Numbered from the stretch's first letter, positions 23,517 through 35,644 are shown. The stretch: 64,000 bases of DNA from Candidatus Altimarinota bacterium (GCA_943356435.1 CALREY010000005.1:1-64000), one strand, 5' to 3'. Notes: generated from the sequence alone by a model not told the origin. Numbers and translations are program-made.

Positions 23517-23551
23517 AAAAAAAAACATTAATTTAGTATTAATGTTTTTTT
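23517..23551 (-). terminator. dnaE terminator
   Basis: Stem ACATTAAT/ATTAATGT with minus-strand T9, just beyond the dnaE stop. Confidence 0.8.
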
Positions 23552-23554
23552 GAT

Positions 23555-26500
23555 TTAATTCCATTTATCATTACACCAATTTTTAATTAAGTCTATGTCT
23601 TTTAAACTCATCTTTGTATCTATTTCTTGTCCTCTAAGATTTAGAAATATTTTTATATATCATTCTGATAAACTTTGCATAAATGATTTCAATTCCAATA
23701 AATTTTCTTTCTTTGCATGACTAGGAATAATTATAATATATTTATCATCCATTATTTCATCTAATTGTTCTGATTTGTTCTCTCGGATTTTTTCTTCTAG
23801 TTTTTCTTCGAAATTTTCTGGCATAATAGAACAATTATCATTTGTTTCATCTATTATACAATCTTTATCTATTGAAGAAGTTTCAAGCGGAATAAATTCT
23901 CATACTTCTTCGATTTCAGTTTTATTTAATGTACTATTTATATATCTCTTAGAACTATCAAATAATCATAAATCTTTAGCTTGTTCACGAACCATAGAAA
24001 TTGTTGCTACTTTTATATCACGAGCCTGTATAGACTTTCTTCCATATTCAAAATTTATACTAAGTGATCAGTTAACAATTATGATTTTGTCTATGTCCAA
24101 CTTGTCTTTATAAGTGTCTACATCTTTTGGGAATATTACTACTTCGAAATCATAATCATATCACTCACACTTCAAAAAAATCATTTGTTTACCTGTCTTT
24201 GTCACTATTTTTCTCATGTCTACAATTACTCAAACAGCTTGAACTATTTCCTCTTTTCTTTCTTTTTTTTCTGTCTTTTCTGCTTTCTTTTTTTGCTCTT
24301 CTCATTCTATTCACATCTCTAGTTCTTTCTTTAAATCCTCTTCAGAAATATATTTTTCAGGGTTTTCTTTTTTGTCTAATTCTAATAATTCTAGCATGTC
24401 CATTTTTAACTTATTTGTATTGTTACTTCTTCTTACACAATACCTTTTTAGTCAATCTAGTGCATGTCCAGAAACAGCAAATCAAATCATATCTTTTTCT
24501 CCTTTTAGCATTTCTTCATATGAGAATTCTGGCACATCTACCAATTCCAATTTTTCTTCGAAATCAGTACTATTATCAAACAATCATATCTGACTTGTTT
24601 CTTTCTTTTTTTCATCTTTTCTACAAAATCTAATCAAATCTTCAATACTTTTAAACATTCTATTTCTTACTCAAAATTGATCCATAGATCAAGACATAAT
24701 CAATGCTTCAAGCGATTTCTTATTTATTACTTCTTTCCCTGATATTTCTACGAAATTCTCAAGAGTATCAAATCTACCACCAGCTTCTTCTCTAGCATTT
24801 ATGATCCTATCAATTGGTCAATCTCATATTCACTTGATAGCTTTTAATCAGAATCTAATATTTTTATCATCAATATAAGTGAACTGTTTCATTGACTCAT
24901 TTACACTTGGTGGTAAAACTGAGATTCATTTAGATTCACATTCACCTACTTCTAATACAATTCTCTCCATACTTTCTGAATCAGATACCATCAAACTAGT
25001 CAAAAATTCAGTAGGAAAATATGCTTTTAAATAAGCCGTTTGATAAGCTATAAATGCATAACATGCTGCATGCGATTTATTAAATGAATAATTAGCAGCA
25101 GGCATTATCATTTCAGTATATATATAGTTTGTAGTTTCAGGTTTGTACTGTCTATATGCTTTTCATTTATCTATAAATTCTTTTTTAAGAGCTTCGATTA
25201 CATCCAATTTCTTCTTTCAAACTCATCTTCTTAGCAAATCTGCTTCTCATAGAGAAAATCAAGCCATATATTGAACTATAAACATCAATTGTTCTTGATA
25301 TACTGCGATTCAATAACTTACATCTAGTATAGGAGCTAAGTCTTCATCTAGTTTTCTTTTTTCTTCTAATATATCTTCCTCAGGATATCAAGCATCTTCT
25401 AATATTTTTCTCAAATCATCTGTTAGATATTTCAATTCTTTTCTTTTGTATTTTACATCGATATATGTAGGAATATATGCAAGTGGACCTGGTCTATACA
25501 ATGATACCATCGCTATCAAATCTTCGAAGCTATCTGGAGCTAAGTCTTTTAAGTACTTTCTCATACCATCAGATTCAAATTGGAATACTCATGTAGTATC
25601 ACCATTTGCAAAGATTTTAAATACTTTTGGGTCATTTAAATCTATGTCCAATATGTCTACATCTATAGTCTTATTTGCCTTTATTATGCCTTGAGCTCTC
25701 TTTATAACTGTCAAATTTCTTAGTCACAGGAAGTCCATTTTAAGAAGTCATAAATCTTCTAATGGATATGCTGAATATTGAGTTACAACTGCTTCTGCAT
25801 CTTTTGGTGGATGTTGTAGAGCTGTAAACTTCGTCATAGACTCAGGAGCGATGATAACCGCACAGGCATGCACTCACAATTGTCTAACATTTCATTCAAT
25901 CTTTAATGCATTGTCAATTATTTCTTTATATTTTGGATTTGTTTCATAGGCTTCTCTGAACTCTATACTATCTTCTAATGCTCATCTCAATTTTGTACCT
26001 GGTTTTTCGGGTATTAACTTCGCTAGGTTGTTCATTTCTGCAAAAGGTATACCAAATACCCTTCATACATCTTTCACTGCTGCACGGGCCGCAAAAGTAC
26101 CAAAGGTACATATATTTACTACTCTGTCAGCTCAGTATTTTTCACTACAGTACTTTATAACTCTATCTCTTTCAGTATCAGCGAAGTCTGTATCGATATC
26201 AGGCATCGATACTCTGGCAGGATTCAAAAATCTCTCAAAAAGTAATTTATATGGTAATGGGTCTATATCTGTAATACCCGACAAAAATGCCATCAGTGAT
26301 CAAGCAGCTGATCATCTACCTGGTCAAACTGGAATATCTTGGGATCTTGCCCAGTTGATATAATCTGCAACAATCAAGAAATAAGCATCAAATCACATCT
26401 CATGTACTACTACCAATTCGTACTCAAGTCTCTCAATCTTGTCTTGAATATCTTGAGTGAATGTAGACAATATTTGTTTCTTTTCTTCTGAATAATATGT

Positions 26501-27634
26501 TATAGAAAGGGCTTTTAGCTCCTCTGGAGAGGTTTCTGTCAATTGTTTTGTCAAACTTGGTTTGTCCAACTTCTGTACTAGTTTGAATATAATATCTCTT
26601 GGTATTTTTTCTTTGTATCTCCAATTTAATCATGCAAAAGAAAGATATCTCAAATACCATTCATCACTAGTAAGTTTTTTTATATAATTTTCTTTATCTC
26701 ATCATTTTGCTTCATTATAATATTGGTCTTTTTCTACTTCTAATGATTCTTCATATATTTTTTGATGTTCATCTGGTAACTCAAAAGTAGGTATTAAGAT
26801 TCATCCTGTTTCTATCTTGATATTTACCATTTCTGCTATCTTCACAGTATTTTCTAATGCTTGAGGTATAAACCCAAACATTACTTGCATTTCATATTCA
26901 TCTAGAAAAGAATAATCACCATTTATAAGTGTTGGTCTATCTGGATTATCTAGTTCATGTCATGTACCTAATGCTTTAATAACATCCTGGGTTTTCTTAT
27001 CTTCTTTATCTATATAGAAACAATTATTTGTAGCAACTACTGGGATATCATAATTATTATGTATTTCTATCAATTTATCTGTTACCAATCTTTGTTTCGG
27101 TATATCATCATGATACATCAATTCTAAATAATAATTCTCTATTCAAAACAAGTCTTGATATTCTCTTATTTTTGATACTACTACTTCATCTGGCTTACCA
27201 GAAAGTATATAATAAGGTATTTCTCATGATATTGGTCATGATAAACAAACAATTTCCAAGTCTTGTTGCTCGTTTTTTAGATCTACTATATCATTGAAAT
27301 CTATTTTTGCAGTTTTTCCTGCATTATCCAAACTAGCTTTTGATGTCAGAGTAAGTATATTATGATATCATTTTAGGTTTTTTGCTAACAATACCAATTT
27401 ATGATTAATTTTTTCATCAAGTGAAGAAGTAACATAAATCTCTGTTCACATTATTGGCTTTATTCAAGCATATTTACACTCTTTATACAGTTCATGACAA
27501 CCGTGAACATTTGAAGTATCAGTTATTGCTACTGCTGTCATTCATAGTTCTACGGCTTTTTTTACATAATCTTTTGGTTTAGGTAGTCACTCCAAAATAG
27601 TATAATGCGAATGGTTATGTAAATGTATAAACAT
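23555..27634 (-). CDS. dnaE: DNA polymerase III alpha subunit
   Basis: 1359 aa. Replicative polymerase. N-terminal PHP domain ([15 protein letters not shown] with intact His residues), polymerase core with [15 protein letters not shown] (catalytic Asp residues), [40 protein letters not shown] and [24 protein letters not shown]-terminal OB-type region ([26 protein letters not shown]) follows. Longer than E. coli DnaE by about 200 residues, mainly in the charged C-terminal part. Dozens of TGA glycines. Monocistronic. Confidence 0.96.
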
Positions 27635-27710
27635 AAATAAAGGTTATAATTAATAAAATTCTAATGCATTGTAATAATTTTTTGTAATTATTCTAGTTTT
27701 TTATTTAAAA

Positions 27711-27739
27711 ACAAAAACTAGACAATTGTCTAGTTTTTA
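27711..27739 (-). terminator. lysS terminator
   Basis: Perfect palindrome AAAAACTAGACAA/TTGTCTAGTTTTT covering the lysS stop codon. Confidence 0.8.
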
Positions 27740-29323
27740 TATTTTTTCCTCATTTTTATCACTTTTCATAAGTGGGAATAATACTACATCTCTCAGATTT
27801 TCTTGTTCTGTTAATAGTGAAACTATTCTATCTATTCACATTCACCAACCAGATTGGCAAGGCATAGCGTATTCCATAGCAAGTACGAAATCATCATCTC
27901 CTGAAGTAGCTTCTTCATCTCATTTTTCTATTGCTCATGATTGTGCATCGAAATTATCTTGTTGTACTTTTGGGTCAACAAGCTCACTATAAGCTTTTAA
28001 TACTTCCCATCCATTAACAACTAGTTGAAATTGTTCTACCATATTTTCATCCATATCTGATTGACGTGCCAACGGTTGCATTAATTTAGGATAGTTATAT
28101 ACAAAAGCAGGTCAAGTAATACTTGGTCTAAGTACTTTTTTATACAAATAATCTATAAGAGTTGGTACTACCATTTTATCCATTCATTCAAATTGGATTC
28201 ATTTAGATTTTATATCTTTTATTAGTTTTTCCTCATCTCAGCTTTTATAAGTACTTACATCTAGTCCTGAAGCTTTTTTCACTCACTCTATATAGTCTAT
28301 TCTTTGCCAAGGAGTAGTGAAATTTACCATTCTAGGATTTCAATCTTTATCTTTGATTTCTACTTCTTTATTTATATCCAATTTATTAAATATATAGTCA
28401 AACATATCCTCTGTGAACTTCATATTGTCTTCATAATTCCACCATGCAGCATAATGTTCTACAGCAGTGAATTCTTGCATATGAGAAGGATCTGATCATT
28501 CATTTCTATAATTTTTCCCTATTTCAAATACTCTTTCGAATCTACCTACAGTAGCTTTTTTCAGACCTGTTTCAGGAGCAATTCTCAAGAAATAATCTTC
28601 ATCGAAATCATTATGATGTGTAATAAATGGCTTAGCTGCTGCTCATGAAGCACTATTACCTAATACAGGAGTTTCTATTTCTAGGAAATCATTTTGCCAA
28701 TAAAATTCTCTAATAGCCTTTACGAAATTACTTCTAAATCTAAATCTATCATATGATTCTTCATTTGTAATCAAATCTAGGTATCTTTGTCTATAAATAG
28801 TCTCTTTATCATGTAATCAGTGGAATTTTTCAGGTAAAGGTCTAACTGCTTTACTAAGTATTTGAAATTCTTTTACAAATATAGTTAGTTCACCATGTTT
28901 AGTTAAAAACAAATCTCAAATAACACCTATAATATCTCATACTTGGCAAAATTTTTCAGCTATTTTGTAAGCAGTTTTTTCTTCTCCTGCTAATTCTATA
29001 CTATCTACTACTTTTCTACCAGTATTGAAATGCACTTTATCTTTTTGAAAACATATTTGAATATCTCAAGTATTATCTCTAAGTTTAGCAAATACCAGTT
29101 TTCACATACCTCTACTTTGCATTATTCTACCTGCTGTTTTGAATTCTCCTACTGATCAATGTTCCATCAAAAAATCCACTTCTTTCAAGTGTTTTTCTGA
29201 TACTTCTCTGATATTTTCTACATTTTGTTTACCTCTATAATTATTAGCATAACAAATAACTCATGCATCCTTTAAATCTTGTATCTTTTGTTGTCTATCA
29301 ATAGACTCCTTTGAGTAATCCAT
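27737..29323 (-). CDS. lysS: lysyl-tRNA synthetase, class II
   Basis: 528 aa. Charges tRNA-Lys. N-terminal OB anticodon-binding domain ([20 protein letters not shown]), then class II core: [21 protein letters not shown] (motif 1), [32 protein letters not shown] (motif 2) and [22 protein letters not shown] (motif 3). Several motif 3 glycines are TGA. Start at ATG 29323 ([19 protein letters not shown]). Ends in TAA within the terminator. Confidence 0.96.
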
Positions 29324-29407
29324 TTTATTTTTAGTTAATTATGTAATCTATAGTATTTTATAATGAAAAATACTTCAAAAGCAAGAAATAATAGGTATAA
29401 ATTAACA

Positions 29408-29455
29408 AAAAAATAAAAAATAAAAGACTAAGTAAATTATTACAAAGTCTTTTAG
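29408..29455 (-). terminator. terminator of the small alien gene
   Basis: Stem AAAAGACT/AGTCTTTT with a wide loop and a minus-strand T-rich tail. Confidence 0.6.
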
Positions 29456-29472
29456 TTTAATTTGAGGAAAAT

Positions 29473-29667
29473 TTAAGCAGTAACTACTTCATCAGTATTA
29501 TCAATAATTTGAAATAGTTCGCCACGTTTTCCATTTTTGGGCTTATCCAATAATGTTAATTTGCCATACTTATTAGTTAACTCGTAATTTTCAGTTGGCG
29601 TTGGTACACCATCTGATAAATAAATAGTTGGCTTTCCATCAACATTATATACGTTACGTTTGTTCAT
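29473..29667 (-). CDS. small hypothetical protein with foreign-looking codon use
   Basis: 64 aa (MNKRNVYNVDGKPTIYLSDG onward). Unlike its neighbours it uses no TGA glycine: all five Gly are GGN (GGA, GGT, GGC), and Arg appears as CGT, a codon almost absent elsewhere in the window. It has a clear Shine-Dalgarno (GGAG, 9 bases upstream) and a near-perfect promoter. It reads identically under the standard code. No domain recognised. Either recently acquired or a highly expressed gene with optimised codons. Confidence 0.7.
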   Translation of the reverse strand: MNKRNVYNVDGKPTIYLSDGVPTPTENYELTNKYGKLTLLDKPKNGKRGELFQIIDNTDEVVTA

Positions 29668-29712
29668 AATTATTACTCCATTTTTTGGTTTTTGTTTTTT
29701 TGTTGGACGAGA

Positions 29713-29740
29713 ATTATAGAAAAAATATAAATTAAGTCAA
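29713..29740 (-). promoter_or_regulatory. strong promoter of the 64-aa gene
   Basis: Minus-strand TTGACT (29735-29740), 16-bp spacer, TATAAT (29713-29718). The start codon is about 45 bases downstream and the leader includes GGAG. Confidence 0.8.
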
Positions 29741-29895
29741 ATTATATTTTACTAATTCAAAAACTTAACTACTTATGATAAAATATTATACTTTTTATTA
29801 TTAGAAATCAAGTTTATAATTCTGTCAATACATATATTTTCCATAATATTGAAATTTATGATAATATTATTTTGTTATAATTAAAACAAAAACAA

Positions 29896-32667
29896 ATGAG
29901 AAAGATATATATTGCAATGATTTGTTATTATTCACAAGTAAGACTTAGTTTTGCTTGATTAGTTAATAGTGGAAATACTGCAACAGCAACTAAAAATGTA
30001 CAATCATGACCATGAATCATTGATTCCATTATAGATTTAATCATGAATATTTGATACTATATATTGATATGATTATTAATAATAGTGTGAATATATGTAT
30101 TAATAAAAACTATTAGATTTTTATTTGAAATATATTATGCTAAAAACTTAAGATATCTAAAAATATCACTACCAAGAGCAGATTCTAAACTAGATAAAGA
30201 AAGAGAAACAAAAAAAGACTTCAAAGAAAAAATATGAATGATGAGTATGTTTTACAAAGCAGTACACAAACTAGCAGAAGCATGACTTAGAGATACTTTT
30301 TTAAATAAAATATTCAAACACTCAAAAATATCACTTGAATTAGTATATGAAAACAATGAAGTAACATTTTACATTGTTACTTATAAAACATATGTAAATC
30401 TAGTATCTCAACATTTAACATCTATATATAATGATGCTGAAATTATTATAGTAGATAAAAAAGACTATATAAACATCAAACCTGAATGATATTCTATGAG
30501 ATGAGCATCACTTAGTAAAGAACATGATGATGTATTCCCAATTAGAACTTTCAAATACCTAGAAGATGATCCAATAAACAACTTTACAAATGTATTTGGA
30601 TGATTAGGAAAAGAGGATAAAGCTGTTTACCAAGTAGTTATCAAACCAGATACAAATTTCAACAAATTAGCTAAAAAAGCTGCATGATTGGTATCAAAAT
30701 GAAAATACAAAAAAAATAAAAAACAATCATTTTCTATTCTAGGATGGTTATGGAATCCAATAGTAGCAGTGATTCAAGGACCAGACAAAATGGTAAAATC
30801 TTCAAATACTGCACCTTGAGCATCAGAATGAGATGCATATAAAATATTCAACCAAGCTGAAACTGAAGCACAAAAAATAATGTGAGAAGCTGCTGGACAA
30901 CCATTTTTTACTGCATCTATTAGAATACTAGTAAGTAGTAAAGACCACCAAAGTGCAAAAGATTGAGTACATGCTATAGTTGCTGCTGCATCTATATTTA
31001 CAGATGAATACAACAATGCATTAGATAATCCTCAAGTGAGAGAAGATGCTCTACAATTCATCTTTACTCCACTTAGATATTTCTGATTTAAATATAAATT
31101 GGTATGATTTTTTCAAGATGTGTCTTATTTTTCTATAGACGAGATATCGACACTATATCATATGCCAGATATAAACTACAACAAATCACCGATTATTAAA
31201 TGGTTAGAATACAAAAAATTACCAGTTCCTCATAATCTAAGATTTCCAAAAGAACCAACAATTTTAGAAGAAAAAGATGCAAATGGTAACAGTATACAAG
31301 TTCATAGACAATTAGGATGATTCCCTGTCTATAAAGACTGAGTATTATTAGGATGGAATGAATATAGAAACAAAAAAACACCTGTCTACTTTTCTAGAAA
31401 AGACAGAGGTAGACATCACTATGTTATCTGAAAATCATGAGGTTGAAAATCAGTATTTATATGATATTTAGCTAGACAAGATTTACGGAATGGTGACTGA
31501 GTTTGTGTTATTGATCCACATGGAGACTTGGTGGAAGATGTACTTGATTTCGCACCAAAAGAAAGAGCAAAAGATATAATCGTTTTTGACCCAGCAGATA
31601 CAGAAAGACCAATGTGACTAAATATGTTGGAAGTAGTTTCAACTGATCCAGAAGCAAGAAAAAGAGAAATGGATAGAGCTGCAATGGATGCAACTGAAAT
31701 ATTTATCAAAATATTTGGTGATGAAATATTTGGTCCTAGAATACAACACTATTTCCGTAATGGATGTTTGACACTGATGGAAGATGTAGAAGACGGATGA
31801 ACACTTATAGATGTACCTAGACTTTTCGTAGATGATGCATTTATGAAATATAAAACATCAAAAGTAAAAAATCCAGTAGTTAAATCTTTCTGGGATCATG
31901 AATATGCAAATACTTGAGACAGAGAAAAACAAGAAATGATTCCTTATTTCAGTTCGAAATTTGGTCCATTTATTACAAATACAACTATTAGAAATATTAT
32001 AGGACAACCAAAATCTGCTTTTAACATAAGAGAGATAATGGACAACCAAAAAGTATTATTAGTAAACCTATCAAAAGGTAAAATCTGAGCATTAAATGCA
32101 CAATTATTATGATTGATATTCGTATCAAAAGTAAATATGGCTGCGATGAGTAGAGCTGATATACCTCAAGAAGAAAGAAAAGATTTCTTCATGTATGTAG
32201 ATGAGTTCCAAAACTTCGCAACAGAAACATTCTGAGAAATATTATCAGAAGCGAGAAAATACCACTTAGCACTTATTATGGCTCACCAATTCATCGCACA
32301 AATAGGATGAAGCTGAGCTAAAAAATGAGACAAACCAAGTATCAAAGAAGCAGTATTCGGTAATGCCTGAACAATTATGAGTTTCAAGGTAGGTGCTGAA
32401 GATGCAGAATACATGGAAAAAGAATATGCACCACTATTATCACAACAAGATATTATATGAATAGCCAACTTTACAGCGTATTGTAAACTAAACATAGATA
32501 ATGCAACTACTAGACCATTTGATCTAAAAACAATATGGGATAATAATTATCAAAACAAAAAAATATCTGAAATAATAAAAGAGTATTCTAGAAAGAAATA
32601 TGGTAGAAAAAAGAAATATGTAGATATGGAAATAGAGGCAAGACTAGGAATAAGTCCTACAGAATAA
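29896..32667 (+). CDS. VirD4/TraG-like type IV secretion coupling ATPase
   Basis: 923 aa. Signal-like start and one strong transmembrane helix (about residues 50-75), then a large cytoplasmic region. The ATPase domain has a P-loop GKSGGGKS (residues 512-519, three of its glycines TGA), VCVIDPHGDLVEDV (Walker B-like), PMGLNMLE, KVLLVNLSKGKIG, DFFMYVDEFQNFATE and LIMAHQFIAQIG. This is the HerA/VirD4 family fold used to feed substrates to type IV secretion or conjugation. It heads a cluster with multi-pass membrane and pilin-like genes. No relaxase in the window, so protein secretion or DNA uptake is as likely as conjugation. Confidence 0.85.
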
Positions 32668-32705
32668 AAACACATAAAAACACACTAAAAATAGTGTGTT
32701 TTTTT
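32668..32705 (+). terminator. terminator after the coupling ATPase gene
   Basis: Stem AAAACACACTA/TAGTGTGTTTT with T7. Confidence 0.8.
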
Positions 32706-32763
32706 GCATTAGATATTTTAATATGCTAAAATAATAGTACATATTAATTAACAACCCCATATT

Positions 32764-32898
32764 ATGAACTCCATATTGAAACTAATTGTTGTACTATCTC
32801 TTATTTTTACTCATTATACAGCTACTACTTATGCTGATTATGATACAGATGGTACTGAAGTAATTACTTTTAATTATATAATTCAAGATACAATTTAG
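32764..32898 (+). CDS. small secreted peptide, paralogous leader
   Basis: 44 aa. Its leader (ILKLIVVLSLIFTHYTATTYA) is nearly the same as that of the 329-aa gene downstream (IFTHYTATTYA shared exactly), with predicted cleavage after TYA. The mature part would be only about 20 acidic residues (DYDTDGTEVITFNYIIQDTI). It ends in TAG and has its own terminator. Either a truncated duplicate of the downstream gene or a real short secreted peptide of the T4SS-like cluster. Confidence 0.6.
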   Translation: MNSILKLIVVLSLIFTHYTATTYADYDTDGTEVITFNYIIQDTI

Positions 32899-32928
32899 AA
32901 AAAAACACTCATTAAAGAGTGTTTTTTT
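32897..32928 (+). terminator. terminator after the 44-aa gene
   Basis: Stem AAAACACTC/GAGTGTTTT with T7. Confidence 0.8.
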
Positions 32929-32986
32929 GTATTTATAAAAAAGATATGATAAAATAAAAATATATATTAATTAATAAATCTGATTA

Positions 32987-33976
32987 ATGAAAACATTAAT
33001 AAAAATATTTATACTATTATCAATAATATTTACGCATTACACTGCTACTACCTATGCAATAGATATAGGTATTAATATTGGTGTGGAAACAGGTATAAAC
33101 AGTAGTAGAGGTACCAATCTAGATACAGGTACTGATAACTGAGTTAATTCTGCTGTTAATAGAAATGTGCATCTAAATGAGATAAAAGATCCTAATACTG
33201 ATTTTACAGTTTGAGTATGAGGTGAAACATGAATATATAACACTATTTTAAGAGTTGCTCGTGATTTAAAAAACTTGTTTTTTATAGTATCATGATTATT
33301 TTTCTTGATAATAGTAATTAGACTAATTGTATCAGACAAAACGGAATCAGAAGTAACAAATTTCAAAAAATGACTTATATGGATATCTGTATGAGTAGTA
33401 GTAACTCAATTAGCATATTATATAGTATTTAACTTATTTGATAGATGAGTAAATATAAACTTAGCTGAGAGATTCTTATCTACAATAATGAATCCTCTTA
33501 TCAATATGCTTGAAACAGCAGCATCATTTGTATTCTTAGCTATCATGATATATGCATTTTTTAGAATTATTACTGCTGGATGAGATGATGCTAAAGCAAA
33601 AACATGAAAAATGGCAGTATTATATGCAGCAGTATGATTTATAGTAGTAAAAATAGCTAAAGCAATAGTATATACTACATACTGAAAAAGTAATTGTAGA
33701 AATAATATATTACAAGTTAACTGTGTGAATCAAACTGATTTGAAATGATTTGCTCAAATAATAGTGAGAATAATAGATTGGATGAATAGTTTCGTATGAA
33801 TAGTCGTAATATTATTTATTATCTATGCATGATTCTTGGTACTTACTTCTGCATGAGATGAATGAAAATTGAAAAAAGCAAAAAATATAATTATCTATAT
33901 AATCATCTGATTAACTATACTTGTATTTAACTACCTTATACTTACTTTCTTTATTATTCCAGAGTCTAAAATATAA
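32987..33976 (+). CDS. T4SS-like polytopic membrane protein with signal peptide
   Basis: 329 aa. Cleavable leader ending THYTATTYA (residue ~24), an extracellular Gly/Asn/Thr-rich stretch, then about six hydrophobic segments (near 95-115, 128-150, 180-205, 210-235, 268-290, 300-325). The 'IITAGGDDAKAKTGKMAVLYAAVGFIVVKI' and 'LTSAGDEGKLKKAKNIIIYIIIGL' units are two copies of the TrbC/VirB2-pilin-like hairpin: small helix, charged turn, helix. So it looks like two pilin-type hairpins in one polypeptide. Downstream of the coupling ATPase. Role inferred as secretion-channel or pilin-like. Confidence 0.7.
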
Positions 33977-33999
33977 TAAAATACTTATTTTAAAAATTT

Positions 34000-34908
34000 A
34001 TGAAAAATATAGCTAAAATTATTGCAACAATATTTCTAATATTATGAATTTATTCAATCGCAACTGTAAATGCAGCTGTGAATTTTGATGAGGTTGATTG
34101 ATTAAATAATATCACAGGACACTCTATACAAACTATAGGAGCATCTGGAGATTTGACTAATGATTTAGGAAATTTATGATTAACTATACTTACTATTATC
34201 AAATATATTGTTTCATGATTATTAGTGTTATTTTTAGTATATGTAGGTATTCAAATGATGATATCTATGTGAAATGATGAAAGTCAACTAAGTAGTGCAA
34301 AAAGACAATTACGGTATACAATTGTTGCAATTATATTCATAAACATACCTGGTACATTATTTGAAATGTTCCAAACTACAAATAAATGACAAATAGATTG
34401 AAATCTATTATGAACATGGTCATCTCGTTTAACTAATAACATATTTATAAGTAGATTTTTTGATAGAACTCTAAATTGACAAATAATTTTATTCTTAGAA
34501 AGTCTAATATTTGGTATAGCTTTATTTATTATTGTACTTGCAGGTATCAAAATAATAGCTTCTAGATGAAGAGACCAAGAAATAACAGAATCAAAAAACA
34601 AAATCGTATGGTCAGTTATATGACTTATGTTTATATGATTTATAGAAAGTTGGAAGTATTTTATCTACAGTTGAAATGTTTCAGACTGAGCGAATCTATT
34701 TGCTACAATTGAAGAATTAGTATTATTCTTTGCTGGACCTATTGCTATTTTCTTCTTGACTTTAGCTTGATGGTACTATATAACATCAAACTGAGAAGAA
34801 GACAAAGTAAAAAAAGCAAAAAGTATTATTGTAAATACAATAATTGCAACTATAATACTATTGGCAGCACATACATTCTTAAAAGACTTAATAACTCTAA
34901 ATATATAA
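34000..34908 (+). CDS. T4SS-like polytopic membrane protein
   Basis: 302 aa. Signal peptide ending ATVNA-AV (residue ~25), then six hydrophobic segments in three hairpins, each with the pattern helix-Gly/charged turn-helix (FLVYVGIQMMISMGNDESQL, IVLAGIKIIASRGRDQEITE, FFLTLAGWYYITSNGEEDKV). This repeats the pilin-type hairpin three times. Begins 23 bases after the previous gene and ends 2 bases before the next start: one operon. Confidence 0.7.
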
Positions 34909-34910
34909 AT

Positions 34911-35345
34911 ATGAGAAAAATATTAATAAAAATACTAATTATTATTTGAATGATTTCATTCATAAATACAAATAATATCACTAATACTTACGCTGAAGAA
35001 ACGTGAATAAAAATAGAAGTAACAGAAAAAATTCCATGAGGAAAATGTACTCCAAAAGGTACTCCAAAAGAATGACAACCTCAAATGTATGAGTGTAATA
35101 TTGCAAAATGATTTTGAGCTGTTACAGTGATGCTTGGTAATATGATTAAATATTTTACATATATTGCAGCACTAGCATGAGTACTATATATAATAATAAA
35201 TGGTATACTATACTCTATGTGATGAGCAGAACAATCATTTAAAGATGAATCAAAAAAGAGAATAAAAGCAACACTTACATGATTAGTATTATTATTCTTA
35301 AGTTGAATAATATTGAATCTAATCGCACCATGGATATATAAATAA
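34911..35345 (+). CDS. TrbC/VirB2-like pilin candidate
   Basis: 144 aa. Signal peptide ending NTYA-EE (residue ~28), a short extracellular segment with two Cys (GGKCTPKG, MYECNI), and one two-helix hairpin (YFTYIAALAGVLYIIINGIL, then charged SMGGAEQSFKDESKKRIK, then LTGLVLLFLSGIILNLIA). This is the TrbC/VirB2 layout in its minimal form. Start codon 2 bases after the preceding stop. Last gene of the cluster. Confidence 0.7.
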
Positions 35346-35384
35346 AAAATAGCCTTACTTGTAATAAGTAAGACTATTTTTTTG
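35346..35384 (+). terminator. terminator of the T4SS-like operon
   Basis: Imperfect stem AATAG-CTTACTT/AAGTAAG-CTATT with T7. Confidence 0.75.
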
Positions 35385-35392
35385 ATTTCAAT

Positions 35393-35467
35393 TGGTTGCG
35401 GAGACTGGAATCGAACCAGTGATCTTCGGGTTATGAGCCCGACGAGATACCACTTCTCTACCCCGCG
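35393..35467 (-). tRNA. initiator tRNA-fMet(CAT)
   Basis: Starts CGCGGGG with the diagnostic C1-A72 mismatch (3' end CCGCAACCA) and the anticodon stem TCGGG/CCCGA around CTCATAA, three G-C pairs at its base. Both features define bacterial initiators. CCA is encoded. The D-loop is slightly short (75 nt total). Confidence 0.95.
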
Positions 35468-35491
35468 ATAAAAAAAAATTGCAATAAACAA

Positions 35492-35566
35492 TGGTACGGC
35501 CACGGGGAATCGAACCCCGGCTGCCTGGATGAAAACCAGGAGTCCTAACCTCTAGACGATGGCCGC
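35492..35566 (-). tRNA. tRNA-Glu(TTC)
   Basis: 75 nt with encoded CCA. The anticodon loop TTTTCAT gives TTC; stem CCTGG/CCAGG. The acceptor has a G1-T72 wobble. Cotranscribed with tRNA-fMet. Confidence 0.93.
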
Positions 35567-35586
35567 GTATCTGTTATTGCGTGTTT

Positions 35587-35613
35587 ATTATATATAAAAA
35601 TAAAAATAGTCAA
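35587..35613 (-). promoter_or_regulatory. tRNA-Glu/fMet promoter
   Basis: Minus-strand TTGACT (35608-35613), 15-bp spacer, TATAAT (35587-35592). The -35 box is part of the hairpin that terminates the cyclase gene. Confidence 0.65.
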
Positions 35614-35634
35614 ATTTTTTTTGACTATTTTTAT
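35602..35634 (-). terminator. terminator of the cyclase operon
   Basis: Stem AAAAATAGTCAAA/TTTGACTATTTTT between the cyclase stop and the tRNA promoter, overlapping the promoter -35. Confidence 0.7.
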
Positions 35635-35644
35635 AACATAATTT

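Noticed and set aside
24127-24633. A 168-aa plus-strand ORF
   Set aside because: Shadow of dnaE on the opposite strand; hydrophobic because of AT-rich complementary codons.
35081-35503. A 140-aa minus-strand ORF
   Set aside because: It crosses tRNA-fMet and lies antisense to the 144-aa pilin-like gene.
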